Assembly: GCF_000026185.1 (NCBI RefSeq)
Contig: NC_010694.1
Location: forward strand, 2,728,001 to 2,792,000
Origin: Erwinia tasmaniensis Et1/99
Lineage (GTDB): Bacteria; Pseudomonadota; Gammaproteobacteria; Enterobacterales; Enterobacteriaceae
DNA: 64,000 nucleotides
Reading direction: 5' to 3'
In this document: positions 47,994-58,128 of the stretch, piece after piece
How the letters are laid out: every line of letters begins with the position of its first letter
How positions within the stretch are numbered: the stretch's first letter is position 1
The notes under the pieces: model-generated
Seen by the model: the letters and a program-made list of their open reading frames with translations, nothing else
Databases searched by the model: none
Told to the model about the DNA's origin: nothing
Program-made: the position numbers and the translations under genes

Positions 47994-48869
47994 ATGTCTC
48001 ATCTTCCTTCGCTCCGTGCCCTGTACTATTTTCATCAGGCTGCGCTGCACCAAAGTTTTAGCCGTGCCGCACAATCGCTTAACGTCACGCACAGTGCCGT
48101 CAGTCATCAAATAAAGCTGCTGGAAGAGTGGCTGGGCAAGCCCGTATTTCTGCGTATAAATGGTCGCGTGCAGTTAACGGCAGACGGTGAGCGCCTGAAG
48201 GCATGCTGCACGCAAAGTTTTCGCAGCATTGAAGCGACCTGTGACAAAATCCGCGCGCGCGATCTTTATACCCTGTCGATATCCTGTGCTCCGAGTTTTC
48301 TGGCTCAATGGCTAATCCCGCGGATCAACCGCTTTACGTCGCGCCATAGCGACATTGCCCTGACGTTCCAGACCCATATCGATCTGGAGCGGGTGCGCGG
48401 TGAGCACACCGACATTCTGATTGTCAGCCATGAACAGCCGGTGCAGCAGGACATTACGGCCACGCTGATCGCCGTCGACTATATCGGCCCGGTATGCTCT
48501 CCTGAATTCAGCCACCGCTTTCACTATGAAACTGATTTTTCCACCTTACCGCTGCTCCATGCCGACACTAAACTTAATGCCTGGTCTGAATGGGCGAAAA
48601 AAACCGGCGCAAGGGGTGATTTTTGGGCAGGAAGTCATTTTGACAATCTGACCCTGGCTATCCAGGCCGCGCGCAGCGGTATGGGGATCATCATGACGCC
48701 GCAGATCCTGGTAAAAAAAGAGATCTTAGACGGTTCACTGATTGCACCGCTGGGTTTTACCGAGGTGGATCGCGCCACCTGGATGATGATCAAAGCTTCG
48801 CGTCAGGCGGAAAAGGGAATTGAGCTGTTTCGCCGCTGGCTACTTGAAGAGGCGTCGATGGTGGGTTAA
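47994..48869 (+). CDS. ycfR: LysR-type regulator YcfR of the thioguanine cluster
   Basis: 291 residues. GcvA-like LysR protein with the helix-turn-helix HQSFSRAAQSLNVTHSAVSH at about 19-38 and a periplasmic-binding-protein-like effector domain from about 90. In E. amylovora a LysR protein next to the ycf genes activates 6-thioguanine production. The divergent position and shared dyads fit this. It lies between ycfA and the end of htpG. Confidence 0.87.
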   Translation: MSHLPSLRALYYFHQAALHQSFSRAAQSLNVTHSAVSHQIKLLEEWLGKPVFLRINGRVQLTADGERLKACCTQSFRSIEATCDKIRARDLYTLSISCAPSFLAQWLIPRINRFTSRHSDIALTFQTHIDLERVRGEHTDILIVSHEQPVQQDITATLIAVDYIGPVCSPEFSHRFHYETDFSTLPLLHADTKLNAWSEWAKKTGARGDFWAGSHFDNLTLAIQAARSGMGIIMTPQILVKKEILDGSLIAPLGFTEVDRATWMMIKASRQAEKGIELFRRWLLEEASMVG

Positions 48870-48934
48870 GCAGGGGGAAAGGAAGAATGTACGATGAGAA
48901 AGTGGTCGCTTTACGGCGACCAGCTTAAATTTAG

Positions 48935-48961
48935 CGATCGGGTGGCTGAAACACCCGATCG
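48935..48961 (-). terminator. Stem-loop after htpG
   Basis: CGATCGGGTG and CACCCGATCG form a perfect 10-bp stem with a seven-base loop, ten bases beyond the htpG stop. A second weaker dyad (GGTCGC/GCGACC) lies at 48904-48922. Both may also serve the convergent ycfR. Confidence 0.6.
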
Positions 48962-48970
48962 TTCCGGCAA

Positions 48971-50845
48971 TTAGCCCAGCAGCAGCTGGTTCATTCGGCG
49001 GATAAACTGATTCGGATCTTCCAGCGTGCCTTTTTCGGCAAACAGCGCCTGGTCCAGCAGCAGCTCGACCCACTCGGCGAAGCGGGCTTCATCCTGAGTG
49101 TCGGCCGCGCGTTTTACCAGCGCATGATCCGGGTTCAGCTCAAACAGATATTTCACCTCCGGCACGTCCTGACCCGCAGCGGCAAACAGTTTTGCCATCT
49201 GGGTGGTCATTTCATTGGCTTCGGTGGTGACGATCGCCGGCGTATCGGTCAGGCGGTGCGTTAAACGCACTTCTTTTACGCGCTCACCCAGCAACGTTTT
49301 CACGCGCTCGACAAACGGCTCCAGCGCCTTCTCGGCTTCTTTCTGCTCTTCGGTCTCTTCGTCGGCCAGCTTGCTTAGCGCGTCATCCGCCTTGCTGACT
49401 GACTGGAAGGATTTACCGTCGAACTCCGTAAGGTAGCTCATCATCCATTCGTCAATGCGGTCGGAAAGCAGCAATACCTCGATGCCTTTCTTACGGAACA
49501 GCTCCAGATGCGGGCTGCTTTTTGCTGCGGCGTAACTATCGGCAGTGATGTAATAAATCTTCTCCTGCCCTTCCACCATGTGGCTGACGTAGTCTTCCAG
49601 TGAAACGGTCTGCGCCGCCCCTTCGAAGCTGGTGGTGGCAAAGCGCAACAGTTTAGCGATGGTTTCTGCATTGCTGCTGTCTTCCGCCGGGCCTTCTTTC
49701 AGCACCAGGCCGAACTGCTGCCAGAATTTCTGATATTTCTCTTCATCATCCTTCGCCACTTTTTCCAGCATTTGCAGTGAGCGCTTGGTCAGCGCCCCAC
49801 GCAGCGTCTGGGTAATACGGCTGTCCTGGAGGATTTCACGCGACACGTTCAGCGGCAGATCGTTGGAGTCAATCAGCCCTTTCACAAAGCGCAGATAGTT
49901 CGGCATAAACTGTTCGGCATCGTCCATGATAAACACACGCTGCACGTAAAGTTTCAGGCCGTGTTTGTGATCACGGTTCCACATATCCCACGGGGCCTGG
50001 GCGGGAATATACAGCAGGCTGGTGTACTCCTGCTTGCCTTCTACCCGGTTATGGCTCCAGGTTAGCGGATCGGTAAAGTCGTGGGCAACGTGCTTGTAGA
50101 ACTCTTTGTATTCTTCTTCGCTGATATCAGACTTGTTACGCGTCCACAGCGCCTGCGCTTTATTGATCTTTTCCCATGTGGTGGTGTCATCTTCTTCGTT
50201 ATGGGTTTCGATCTCTACCGGCAGGGCGATATGGTCGGAATATTTACTGATAATGCTGCGAACGCGCCAGGCATCGAGGAACTCATCTTCGCCTTCGCGC
50301 AGATGCAGGGTGATTTCGGTCCCGCGATCGCTTTTCTCAATATCAGCGATGGTATAGTCACCTTCGCCGGCGGACTCCCAGAAAACACCTTCATCTGCAG
50401 CAGCGCCTGCGGCACGGGTGCGCACGGAAACCTTGTCCGCCACGATAAATGCAGAGTAAAAACCCACGCCGAACTGACCGATTAGCTGGCTGTCTTTAGC
50501 CTGGTCAGATCCCAGTGATTCGAGGAAGGATTTGGTGCCGGATTTGGCAATAGTGCCCAAATTTTCAATAACTTCGTCGCGGCGCATGCCGATACCGTTA
50601 TCACTGAGCGTCAGGGTACGTTTTTCCTTGTCGACCGCCACGCGCACGCGCAGATCGCCGTCTCCCTCATACAGTTCCGCGGAGGATAACGCTTTGAAGC
50701 GCAGCTTATCAGCGGCATCGGAGGCATTTGAGATCAGCTCGCGCAGGAAGATTTCTTTGTTTGAATAAAGAGAGTGAATCATTAGATGCAGAAGCTGTTT
50801 CACCTCTGACTGGAAGCCACGCGTCTCTTGTCCTTTCATGGTCAT
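48971..50845 (-). CDS. htpG: Hsp90-family chaperone HtpG
   Basis: 624 residues from ATG 50845 ([15 protein letters not shown]), after GAGGTAG, the E. coli length; the open frame upstream into recR is not used. The ATP site has [26 protein letters not shown] and [12 protein letters not shown] middle and a C-terminal dimer domain follow. It has a heat-shock promoter of its own. Confidence 0.97.
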   Translation of the reverse strand: MTMKGQETRGFQSEVKQLLHLMIHSLYSNKEIFLRELISNASDAADKLRFKALSSAELYEGDGDLRVRVAVDKEKRTLTLSDNGIGMRRDEVIENLGTIAKSGTKSFLESLGSDQAKDSQLIGQFGVGFYSAFIVADKVSVRTRAAGAAADEGVFWESAGEGDYTIADIEKSDRGTEITLHLREGEDEFLDAWRVRSIISKYSDHIALPVEIETHNEEDDTTTWEKINKAQALWTRNKSDISEEEYKEFYKHVAHDFTDPLTWSHNRVEGKQEYTSLLYIPAQAPWDMWNRDHKHGLKLYVQRVFIMDDAEQFMPNYLRFVKGLIDSNDLPLNVSREILQDSRITQTLRGALTKRSLQMLEKVAKDDEEKYQKFWQQFGLVLKEGPAEDSSNAETIAKLLRFATTSFEGAAQTVSLEDYVSHMVEGQEKIYYITADSYAAAKSSPHLELFRKKGIEVLLLSDRIDEWMMSYLTEFDGKSFQSVSKADDALSKLADEETEEQKEAEKALEPFVERVKTLLGERVKEVRLTHRLTDTPAIVTTEANEMTTQMAKLFAAAGQDVPEVKYLFELNPDHALVKRAADTQDEARFAEWVELLLDQALFAEKGTLEDPNQFIRRMNQLLLG

Positions 50846-50885
50846 TACTACCTCAATAAAAACAGGTTGATGAACGTTGAGGTAA

Positions 50886-50914
50886 TAAATGGGGATGTAA
50901 AAAGTAATTTCAAG
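50886..50914 (-). promoter_or_regulatory. Sigma-32 heat-shock promoter of htpG
   Basis: On the minus strand CTTGAAA (50914-50908) and CCCCATTTA (50894-50886) are separated by 13 bases, a near-perfect RpoH promoter, about 40 bases before the htpG start. Confidence 0.9.
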
Positions 50915-50937
50915 ACGGCACGAAGGATCCGTGCCGT
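50915..50937 (-). terminator. Stem-loop after recR
   Basis: ACGGCACG and CGTGCCGT are perfect 8-bp arms around a seven-base loop, nine bases after the recR stop and directly before the htpG promoter. The T-run is poor. Confidence 0.6.
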
Positions 50938-50945
50938 TTAACTGC

Positions 50946-51551
50946 TCAGAATTTAAACTTCTGACGACCGGCCAGCGAATGCGACAGCGTGGTGCCATCG
51001 ACCATCTCCAGCTCTCCCCCCACCGGAACGCCATGAGCAATACGGCTGGCGTCCACGCCGTACTGTTCACACAGGCTGGCGATGTAGTTCGCGGTCGCCT
51101 CACCTTCCACCGTCGGATTGGTCGCGAGGATAACTTCCTGGATAGACTCTGTTTCCAGCCGTTGCTCCAGTCGGTCAAGGCCAATATCACCCGGCCCTAT
51201 ACCATCCAGCGGCGACAGATGCCCCATCAGCACAAAGTATCGGCCAGAAAACTGCCCGGTTTGTTCAATGGCATGAATATCTGCCGGGCTTTCAACCACG
51301 CAAATCAGCCCATTATGCTGACGCCGTGGGTTGGCGCAGATGGTACAGATTTCCTGCTCGGTGAAAGTACGGCAGTCGGCGCAGTGCCCGATTTCTGACA
51401 TCGCCCGCGTTAACGCCTGAGCCAGACGCATTCCACCGCTGCGGTCGCGCTGTAACAGCTGAAAAGCCATGCGCTGGGCCGACTTTGGCCCAACGCCCGG
51501 CAGGCAACGCAGCGACTCCATGAGTGTTTCGAGGAGTGGGCTGGTTTGCAT
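50946..51551 (-). CDS. recR: Recombination mediator RecR
   Basis: 201 residues, E. coli length. HhH motif near the N-terminus ([17 protein letters not shown]), zinc finger C57-C60 and C69 with C72-like spacing ([16 protein letters not shown]), then a Toprim domain ([12 protein letters not shown]). With RecF and RecO it loads RecA on gaps. Its ATG overlaps the ybaB stop by one base (TGATG). Confidence 0.97.
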   Translation of the reverse strand: MQTSPLLETLMESLRCLPGVGPKSAQRMAFQLLQRDRSGGMRLAQALTRAMSEIGHCADCRTFTEQEICTICANPRRQHNGLICVVESPADIHAIEQTGQFSGRYFVLMGHLSPLDGIGPGDIGLDRLEQRLETESIQEVILATNPTVEGEATANYIASLCEQYGVDASRIAHGVPVGGELEMVDGTTLSHSLAGRQKFKF

Positions 51552-51880
51552 CAGAACGGCATCTTAAAGCCAGGTGGCAGAGACATCCCGTTTGAGACCG
51601 ATGCCATTTTATCTTTTTGTGCTTCTGAAATACGGCGGGCCGCATCATTGAAGGCCGCCGCCACCAAATCTTCCAGCATATCTTTGTCATCTTCCAGCAG
51701 GCTCGGGTCGACTTCAACCCGGCGACAGCTGTGCGCACCGTTGATGGTCACTTTCACCAGGCCTGCACCAGATTCACCGGTGACTTCCATCTCGGCGATT
51801 TCTTCCTGCACCTGCGCCATTTTTTCCTGCATTTGCTGGGCCTGTTTCATCAGGTTTCCCAATCCGGCTTTACCAAACAT
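51551..51880 (-). CDS. ybaB: Nucleoid-associated protein YbaB (EbfC family)
   Basis: 109 residues from ATG 51880 ([15 protein letters not shown]), as in E. coli. The N-terminal helix is Gln/Met-rich and the C-terminus PPGFKMPF is conserved. It binds DNA as a dimer. It stands between dnaX and recR, coupled to recR. Confidence 0.96.
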   Translation of the reverse strand: MFGKAGLGNLMKQAQQMQEKMAQVQEEIAEMEVTGESGAGLVKVTINGAHSCRRVEVDPSLLEDDKDMLEDLVAAAFNDAARRISEAQKDKMASVSNGMSLPPGFKMPF

Positions 51881-51936
51881 ACGCTCTCTCTCTATTAGTT
51901 CTGGCCACATCATCCTCGTTAGTCGGATGTGGCGGG

Positions 51937-53871
51937 TTAAACAGGGCGGATACTATCATCATCTATTTCAGCATCGAAGAACTTGCGTAGCGTCTGAATA
52001 TGTACGTCCGAGTTTATCGACTGACGCGCCTGCACAAGTTTCTCTTGATAAATTTTCTGCCGCCATTCCAGTGGCGTTAATACTGCCGGATCGTCATCCA
52101 CCACCACCGTTAGTTCAATGGGGCATCCGGCGACTATATTCAAGGCATCCTGCAGCGCTTTTTGTGCTGAAGGGGAGTTCAGGTGACTCTGCGCAGAGCG
52201 CAAATGCAGGCAAATGCCTTTTTCGGTCGTCTGTTTCCACGCATTTAACGCCAGCTGCTGAACCAACTTCGGTATGGTAAGCGCGGAGATTTCAGCCGCC
52301 CAGGCATCGCGTTCCAGTGATTCTGCCACCAGTTTAGCCACCAGCTCCGGGTGCTTTTCATATTCAAGCGCATTGCGCAAGGCTTTAGGCGTTGCGCAAG
52401 GCTCCGCCTTCACCTCGATCGGGTTTTGCGCCTTCCAACGATAGGCTTCTGGTTTTACCGGAGTGGCCTCTGTTGCCGACGGCTGCTGACGCCGCTGCCC
52501 GCGTTCGCTGGCCGCAGCCAGACGCTCAAGTGCCGAACCTGCCGGCCGCGCACTCTGCGCCGCCGGCTCACTCTTTTTTGGCTTACTCGCCCCCTGATGG
52601 CGCATCAGCTGCGTTCGCGCCTGCAAAAGCTGGCTGGTGGCATCCGGTAGTCCTTGCGAGACTGGTTCCTGCGGTGGTGACGGCGGCGCTTCGTTGCGCG
52701 TGACGCTTTGCGCTGGCGCTGGCGCTGGCGCTGGAACAGCCTGCTGCGACATCGTCGGGCGCGCAACCGGTTCGGCGATCGCCGCTTTAGGGTGGAAAGC
52801 CAGCGCGCGCAATAGCGTCATTTCAACGCCCATGCGGCGATCGGGCGCCAGCGAAAGCTCTTTGCGCCCCACCAACAGCGTCTGGTAATAAAGTTGCACG
52901 TCCGCGGGCGGCAATACCCGTGCCAGTTCACGTAGCCGCTGGGCAATCGCCGCCATGTCATCACTTAACGCGGAGGGCAGCAGCTGTATCATCGCCACAC
53001 GATGCAACAAGGTGGTCATTTCTACCAGCAGCGCTTCCCACTCGACTCCACGCGCGGCCGCCTGATTGAGCAACGCCATCACCTGCGTCCCGTCGGCGTG
53101 AACCAACGCCTCGATCAGCGCCAGCGGCTGTTCATCATCAAGTGTGCCGAGCATATCGTTGACGGTAGCCGTCGTCACCTGTCCCTGCCCCATCGCGATA
53201 GCCTGGTCGGTCAGGCTCAAGGCATCGCGCATGCTGCCGTCCGCAGCGCGTGCCAACAGCTGTAGCGCGCGCGTTTCCGCGTCAATTTTCTCTGCCTGAA
53301 GAACATGCTCCAGCTGACCGCGGATCTGGTCCTGATCCAGCGCCTTCAGATGAAATTGCAGACAGCGCGACAGGATAGTCACCGGCAGCTTTTGTGGATC
53401 GGTGGTTGCCAGCAGGAACTTAACATGTTCCGGCGGCTCTTCCAGGGTCTTTAGCAACGCATTGAAGCTGTGACGCGAAAGCATATGTACTTCATCGATC
53501 AGATAGACCTTAAAGCGTCCACGTGCCGGCGCGTATTGTACGTTATCCAGGAGATCACGGGTGTCTTCCACCTTTGTGCGTGAAGCCGCGTCGATTTCAA
53601 TCAGATCGACAAAGCGGCCCTGTTCGATTTCACGGCAGTTATCGCACTGCCCACAGGGGGTAGCCGTGATACCGGTTTCACAGTTCAGCCCCTTCGCCAG
53701 AAGGCGGGCGATGGTAGTTTTCCCAACGCCACGGGTGCCGGAAAACAGATAAGCATGATGGATGCGGCCAAGGGACAAACCATTAGCCAGCGCGGTCAGC
53801 ACATGCTGCTGTCCGACAACATCGGTAAACGCTTGTGGACGCCACTTGCGGGCCAGTACCTGATAGCTCAT
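51937..53871 (-). CDS. dnaX: DNA polymerase III subunits tau and gamma DnaX
   Basis: 644 residues for tau (643 in E. coli). Walker [13 protein letters not shown] at 45-56, zinc module C64, C73, C76 and C79 (CGQCDNC region), Walker B LIDEVHML, and SRC in ILSRCLQF. The clamp loader core ends near 365. A Pro/Ala/Gln-rich linker precedes the tau-specific domains that bind DnaB and the polymerase core. Gamma is made by frameshifting at codons 431-433. Confidence 0.97.
   Translation of the reverse strand: MSYQVLARKWRPQAFTDVVGQQHVLTALANGLSLGRIHHAYLFSGTRGVGKTTIARLLAKGLNCETGITATPCGQCDNCREIEQGRFVDLIEIDAASRTKVEDTRDLLDNVQYAPARGRFKVYLIDEVHMLSRHSFNALLKTLEEPPEHVKFLLATTDPQKLPVTILSRCLQFHLKALDQDQIRGQLEHVLQAEKIDAETRALQLLARAADGSMRDALSLTDQAIAMGQGQVTTATVNDMLGTLDDEQPLALIEALVHADGTQVMALLNQAAARGVEWEALLVEMTTLLHRVAMIQLLPSALSDDMAAIAQRLRELARVLPPADVQLYYQTLLVGRKELSLAPDRRMGVEMTLLRALAFHPKAAIAEPVARPTMSQQAVPAPAPAPAQSVTRNEAPPSPPQEPVSQGLPDATSQLLQARTQLMRHQGASKPKKSEPAAQSARPAGSALERLAAASERGQRRQQPSATEATPVKPEAYRWKAQNPIEVKAEPCATPKALRNALEYEKHPELVAKLVAESLERDAWAAEISALTIPKLVQQLALNAWKQTTEKGICLHLRSAQSHLNSPSAQKALQDALNIVAGCPIELTVVVDDDPAVLTPLEWRQKIYQEKLVQARQSINSDVHIQTLRKFFDAEIDDDSIRPV
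52573..52579 (-). other. dnaX -1 frameshift heptamer
   Basis: A AAA AAG in the tau frame at codons 431-433. A slip by -1 gives GAG then TGA, ending gamma at 434 residues, the same Glu-stop as in E. coli. An AGGGGG element (52590-52595) lies ten bases upstream and GCCGGC repeats (52562-52567, 52541-52546) can form the downstream stem. Confidence 0.9.
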
Positions 53872-54095
53872 TAAGACTTCATCATCGAGTGGAAAGATTG
53901 TATTAAGGTTTTAGTAAACCAGACCGGGCAACTATAACAGTTAATCGCCGCTCTCGTCTTACTCCCGTCACTTTATCACGCCTGGCGCATCGGTTGGCAG
54001 GCAGAGGTCAGCATCATGACAGAGAAGATAAGGAAGGATGAAAGGAAGAACAACCGACAATGAAAAACGGGGCAGGCCAGGCTGCCCCATTGCAA

Positions 54096-54647
54096 TCAGT
54101 GGCCTGGGAAGCTCACCAGGCTGTAGCTTTCAACGCCCAGTGCTTTCAGGCGCGCTTCGCCGCTCAGATCGAACAGATTAATGATAAAGGCGGCATCTTT
54201 TACGCTGCCACCTGCACGCCGGATCAGATTCACCGTGGCTTCGATGGTTCCACCTGTTGCCAGCAAATCATCAACCACCAGCACAACGTCACCCGGCTGA
54301 ATTGCATCACAATGCAGCTCGAGGGTATCGGTGCCGTACTCCAGCGCGTAATCTTCAGCAAAGGTTTTACGCGGCAGCTTGCCCGGTTTGCGTACCGGCA
54401 CAAAGCCAACGCCCAGTCCCAGAGCGACCGGAGCGCCGAACAGGAAACCACGAGCCTCGGTGCCCACCACTTTGGTGATACCCGCATGACGATAGCGTTC
54501 AACCAACAGTTCAATGCTCAACGCATACGCTTTCGGATCTTCCAGCAGGCTGGTGACATCACGAAAGAGAATGCCCGGTTTAGGATAATCCGGGATGCTT
54601 TGGATACTGTTTTTAAGAAATTCTAGCTGCTGCGCAGTCGCGGTCAT
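54096..54647 (-). CDS. apt: Adenine phosphoribosyltransferase
   Basis: 183 residues from ATG 54647, E. coli length; the open frame to 54758 is unsupported. The PRPP-binding loop [13 protein letters not shown] is near 122-134. It salvages adenine to AMP. It is 224 bases beyond dnaX with a promoter region between the two. Confidence 0.96.
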   Translation of the reverse strand: MTATAQQLEFLKNSIQSIPDYPKPGILFRDVTSLLEDPKAYALSIELLVERYRHAGITKVVGTEARGFLFGAPVALGLGVGFVPVRKPGKLPRKTFAEDYALEYGTDTLELHCDAIQPGDVVLVVDDLLATGGTIEATVNLIRRAGGSVKDAAFIINLFDLSGEARLKALGVESYSLVSFPGH

Positions 54648-54800
54648 AATGTTATGCCTGATAAATACAAATCTGACTCGCGCAGCTTCATCCCACGCGG
54701 CAATGAATGCTGCGTGAAATTCAAACGTCGAAGGGAAGCCGCGCACGAAAACGACCAAATCTATGCAAATCGCCGGACAATTGCAACCGTATTCAGCGAA

Positions 54801-55178
54801 TCAGGGATTTTGTTGCCCTTCATCGACCACCGGTAACCGGATAATAAAAATGAGCAGGATGCAGAGAATTGCCAGCAGAAGGAGCCGAAGCCACAAAATG
54901 CTGACCATCCATAGCGAAAAAGCAAAGGTCAACAGGGTAAACAACACCGCCCTGCCCTTAGCTCCCGGCGGCATGGCGCGGTGCTGCTGCCAGTAACGCA
55001 GATAGCGGCCAAACACCGAACGGTGCAACAGCCAGTGATGGAAGCGCGGCGAAGAGCGCGCAAAACACCACGCTGCCAGCAGTAAAAAAGGCGTGGTCGG
55101 TAATAGCGGCAGGACAACGCCGACGGTAGCTAATATCACGGCTAACCAGCCCAGGGTCATCAGGAGGTAACGTTGCAT
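54801..55178 (-). CDS. ybaN: DUF454 membrane protein YbaN
   Basis: 125 residues, as in E. coli. It has four hydrophobic segments and the family signature GVVLPLLPTTPFLLLAAWCF near 20-39, followed by the basic SSPRFHHWLLHR. It is an inner membrane protein of unknown role. It is divergent from priC. Confidence 0.94.
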   Translation of the reverse strand: MQRYLLMTLGWLAVILATVGVVLPLLPTTPFLLLAAWCFARSSPRFHHWLLHRSVFGRYLRYWQQHRAMPPGAKGRAVLFTLLTFAFSLWMVSILWLRLLLLAILCILLIFIIRLPVVDEGQQNP

Positions 55179-55243
55179 GGCGCACCCGCATAAAAAAAGT
55201 CAGATTCAGGTATCATACCGGGATTCACGCCTGGGAGAAGCCA

Positions 55244-55780
55244 ATGAAAAGCGCAGTTCTATTGCAACAGCTGGAAATACAGGTTGAAAAGCTGGCGCAG
55301 GCCGTAGAGCCTCATGCCAATAAGCGTACGACACAGGCGCGCTTTGACCACCAGTTATTTCATTGCCACAGCACCCGACTTGGCGATTATTTACTGGAAA
55401 TTCGTCAAAATCTGGCACGGCTTACGCAGAGCGTGAGTGATAACCGCACCGTGAGCGTTGCATGGATGTCCGAACGAGTCGTGTTGCAGATCGGCGCGCT
55501 GCAACGAGAAATCGCCACGCAAAAAATGCGTAGCGGTGAGGCCCGGCCGGTTGCGCTCAAAGAGAATTTGTACGAAAAGCTGGCAGAGCACCAGGACTTT
55601 GAGCGCCGTCTGCGCGCCATGATAGGCGACCGCGAGAGTCTGTTGGCACAGCAGGAAACGCTGATACAGCAGCAGCAGTTACAGCGCGAACTGGCAGCGC
55701 TAGAGGGGCGTTTACAGCGCTGCCTTCAGGCGCTGAAACGGATTGAGCGTGCCATTGAAAACCGTGAACGCGGGTTATAA
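55244..55780 (+). CDS. priC: Primosomal replication protein PriC
   Basis: 178 residues (175 in E. coli), helical, with conserved basic and aromatic residues (RFDHQLFHCHSTRLGDYL). It helps restart stalled forks by loading DnaB with Rep or PriA. Only moderate similarity is expected in this family; the position next to ybaN and rsmS supports it. Confidence 0.92.
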   Translation: MKSAVLLQQLEIQVEKLAQAVEPHANKRTTQARFDHQLFHCHSTRLGDYLLEIRQNLARLTQSVSDNRTVSVAWMSERVVLQIGALQREIATQKMRSGEARPVALKENLYEKLAEHQDFERRLRAMIGDRESLLAQQETLIQQQQLQRELAALEGRLQRCLQALKRIERAIENRERGL

Positions 55781-55981
55781 GATAGCCAAATCGTTTTAGC
55801 CGGTGGGCCTTTTGGCCTGCGGTCTTTTCCCCATCGCGCCAGCACGCGGCTACCGTTCACCGTTTGAACGTCAATCGACGCTGATATCAGCAGTGGCTGA
55901 AGGGTTAATAATGGCGGCAGGGTGACAATTTTGCCGATCTTGAACGGGCAGCCTGTGCTTTTCACCTCATAAGGAAATGCT

Positions 55982-56131
55982 ATGTCGCTGGAAAACGCGC
56001 CAGAAGAAGTCAAACTTGCCGTCGATTTGATTATGCTACTCGAAGAAAATCACATTGCCCCTGAAACCGTGCTGGCCGCGTTGGCGATCGTTCAGCGCGA
56101 TTTTGAACAAAAGGCACATAGGCAGTCATAA
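55982..56131 (+). CDS. rsmS: RsmS/YbaM small protein
   Basis: 49 residues: [20 protein letters not shown], then [20 protein letters not shown], the family pattern. It was described as a pleiotropic regulator in Pectobacterium. It is preceded by 200 bases after priC and a ribosome site AAGGAAATGCT, and is followed closely by the convergent acrR. Confidence 0.9.
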   Translation: MSLENAPEEVKLAVDLIMLLEENHIAPETVLAALAIVQRDFEQKAHRQS

Positions 56132-56138
56132 CAGATCA

Positions 56139-56777
56139 TCAGCCCGGTTTGCGCAGGGAAGTGCTGTGAGTCAACATATCGATCAGGGTTTCCACCAGCT
56201 GCGGAGCATCGGCGGCGAGGTCAAAACTATCGGGCATAAACAGCCAATTTTCCATGATACCGCTTACATAACCCCGCATGACTACCGCTGCGCGTCGGGT
56301 GTCCAGGTTTTCAGGAAGTTGTTGTGCATCAATGCACCCGACCAGCAAAAGTTCTATCTTTTCATAACATTCGAGGTAGAGGTTCTGCTGCATCAGTTGG
56401 AGGGTGGCCATTTCGCCCACAAACTCGCATTTATGGTAAATGATCTCCATAAGAGCGCGTCTTTTTTGGTCGGTTGCCGTTGCTTCGAACACATATCGTA
56501 GCATCGACCGCATCACAGAAAGTGGATCGGCAGGGTATTTTGATTGATACTCAATTTCGAGGGCCGCAAGACCCGATTCGGATTGAGCCCAGATTTCGTT
56601 GAGTAAATCGGTTTTATTTTTAAAGTGCCAATAAATTGCACCTCGCGTCACGCCAGCGCCTGCGGCAATGTCTGCCAGTGACGTTTTGGCCACGCCATGT
56701 TCAGAAAAACGCTTTATAGCAGCATCTAAGATGTGATTGCGCGTTTCCTGTGCTTGTTGTTTGGTATTTCGTGCCAT
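56139..56777 (-). CDS. acrR: TetR-family repressor AcrR
   Basis: 212 residues. N-terminal TetR helix-turn-helix (FSEHGVAKTSLADIAAGAGV followed by TRGAIYWHFKNK) and an effector pocket with aromatic residues. It represses acrAB and itself and is released by bound drugs. It is divergent from acrA across 141 bases holding its operator. Confidence 0.96.
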   Translation of the reverse strand: MARNTKQQAQETRNHILDAAIKRFSEHGVAKTSLADIAAGAGVTRGAIYWHFKNKTDLLNEIWAQSESGLAALEIEYQSKYPADPLSVMRSMLRYVFEATATDQKRRALMEIIYHKCEFVGEMATLQLMQQNLYLECYEKIELLLVGCIDAQQLPENLDTRRAAVVMRGYVSGIMENWLFMPDSFDLAADAPQLVETLIDMLTHSTSLRKPG

Positions 56778-56805
56778 GGAGGTATGATTTACAACGCGTT
56801 AGACT

Positions 56806-56829
56806 TACATACATTTGCGAATGTATGTA
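56806..56829. promoter_or_regulatory. AcrR operator between acrR and acrA
   Basis: TACATACATT (56806-56815) and AATGTATGTA (56820-56829) form perfect 10-bp arms around TGCG. It is essentially the E. coli AcrR site. Confidence 0.93.
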
Positions 56830-56918
56830 CCATAGCATGACTATAATTTAAACGCAGCAATGGGTTTATGGGTTTGTTATCCATTGAACAATCGATATCG
56901 GACACTCGAGGTTTATTT

Positions 56919-58112
56919 ATGAAAAAAAACAGAGGGTTTACGCCTCTGACGGCCGTTCTTATGCTTTCAGGCAGCCTGGTGCTGACTGCATGCGATAACA
57001 AATCATCGCAGCAGGCTGGTCAGCAGCACGCGCCAGAAGTAGGCATTACGACGTTAAAAAGCGCCCCGCTTAAGATTACTACCGATTTGCCAGGTCGTAC
57101 CTCGTCGTTCCGTGTCGCTGAAGTTCGCCCACAGGTTTCTGGCATTATTTTGAAACGCAACTTCGTTGAGGGCAGCGATATCAAGGCCGGCGAGTCTTTA
57201 TATCAAATAGATCCGGCCACCTATCAGGCGGCATACGATAGCGCTAAAGGCGATTTAGCACAGGCACAGGCCAACGCGCAGATCGCCGCCACCACCGTGA
57301 AACGCTATAAACCGTTGCTGGGTACCAAATATATCAGCCAGCAGGAATACGATACGGCTGCCGCGACGCAAAGCCAGACGGCTGCTGCCGTTGTTGCGGC
57401 ACGGGCCGCGGTGGAAACAGCACGCATTAATCTTGCTTATACCAAAGTGACCTCGCCTATCAGCGGACGCATCGGTAAGTCTTCAGTGACGGAAGGGGCG
57501 CTGGTGACCAGTGCGCAAACGACCGCACTGGCCAGCGTACAGCAGCTTGACCCCATTTACGTTGACGTGACCCAGCCCAGTGAAGATTTTATGCGCCTGC
57601 GCGATGAGCTGACTTCCGGCAAGCTACAGCAGGCCAATGGAAAAGCTGAAGTTAAGCTGCTTTTACAGAACGGTAGCGAATACCCCCAGAGCGGAACATT
57701 AGAATTTTCCGATGTTACCGTTGATGAGACAACCGGTTCGATTACTCTGCGCGCCATCTTCCCAAATCCAGATCATAACCTGCTACCGGGCATGTTTGTT
57801 CGCGCACGCCTGGAAGAAGGTACTAACCCGAACGCACTGCTGGTTCCTCAGCAGGGTGTAACGCGCACGCCAACAGGCCAGGCGACTGCGCTGGTGGTTG
57901 GCACGGATAACAAGGTTGAGGTGCGTAACCTGACGGCCGATCGGGCGATGGGCGATAAGTGGCTGGTCACTGGCGGTCTCAAAGCTGGCGATCGCGTCAT
58001 TGTCACTGGCCTGCAGCGGGTGAAACCCGGTGCCACGGTGACGCCACAGGAAGTCAGCGACGATAGCGACAAAGCAGCGTCCCAGGCGCAGTCTGAACAA
58101 CCGAAGTCTTAA
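56919..58112 (+). CDS. acrA: Periplasmic adaptor AcrA of the RND efflux pump
   Basis: 397 residues from ATG 56919, the E. coli length; the frame opens to 56868. A lipobox LTAC places the lipidated Cys at 25. Then come the lipoyl, hairpin and beta-barrel domains (KVTSPISGRIGKSSVTEGAL). It links AcrB to TolC. It is 16 bases before acrB. Confidence 0.96.
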   Translation: MKKNRGFTPLTAVLMLSGSLVLTACDNKSSQQAGQQHAPEVGITTLKSAPLKITTDLPGRTSSFRVAEVRPQVSGIILKRNFVEGSDIKAGESLYQIDPATYQAAYDSAKGDLAQAQANAQIAATTVKRYKPLLGTKYISQQEYDTAAATQSQTAAAVVAARAAVETARINLAYTKVTSPISGRIGKSSVTEGALVTSAQTTALASVQQLDPIYVDVTQPSEDFMRLRDELTSGKLQQANGKAEVKLLLQNGSEYPQSGTLEFSDVTVDETTGSITLRAIFPNPDHNLLPGMFVRARLEEGTNPNALLVPQQGVTRTPTGQATALVVGTDNKVEVRNLTADRAMGDKWLVTGGLKAGDRVIVTGLQRVKPGATVTPQEVSDDSDKAASQAQSEQPKS

Positions 58113-58128
58113 CAGGAGCCGTTGACAC

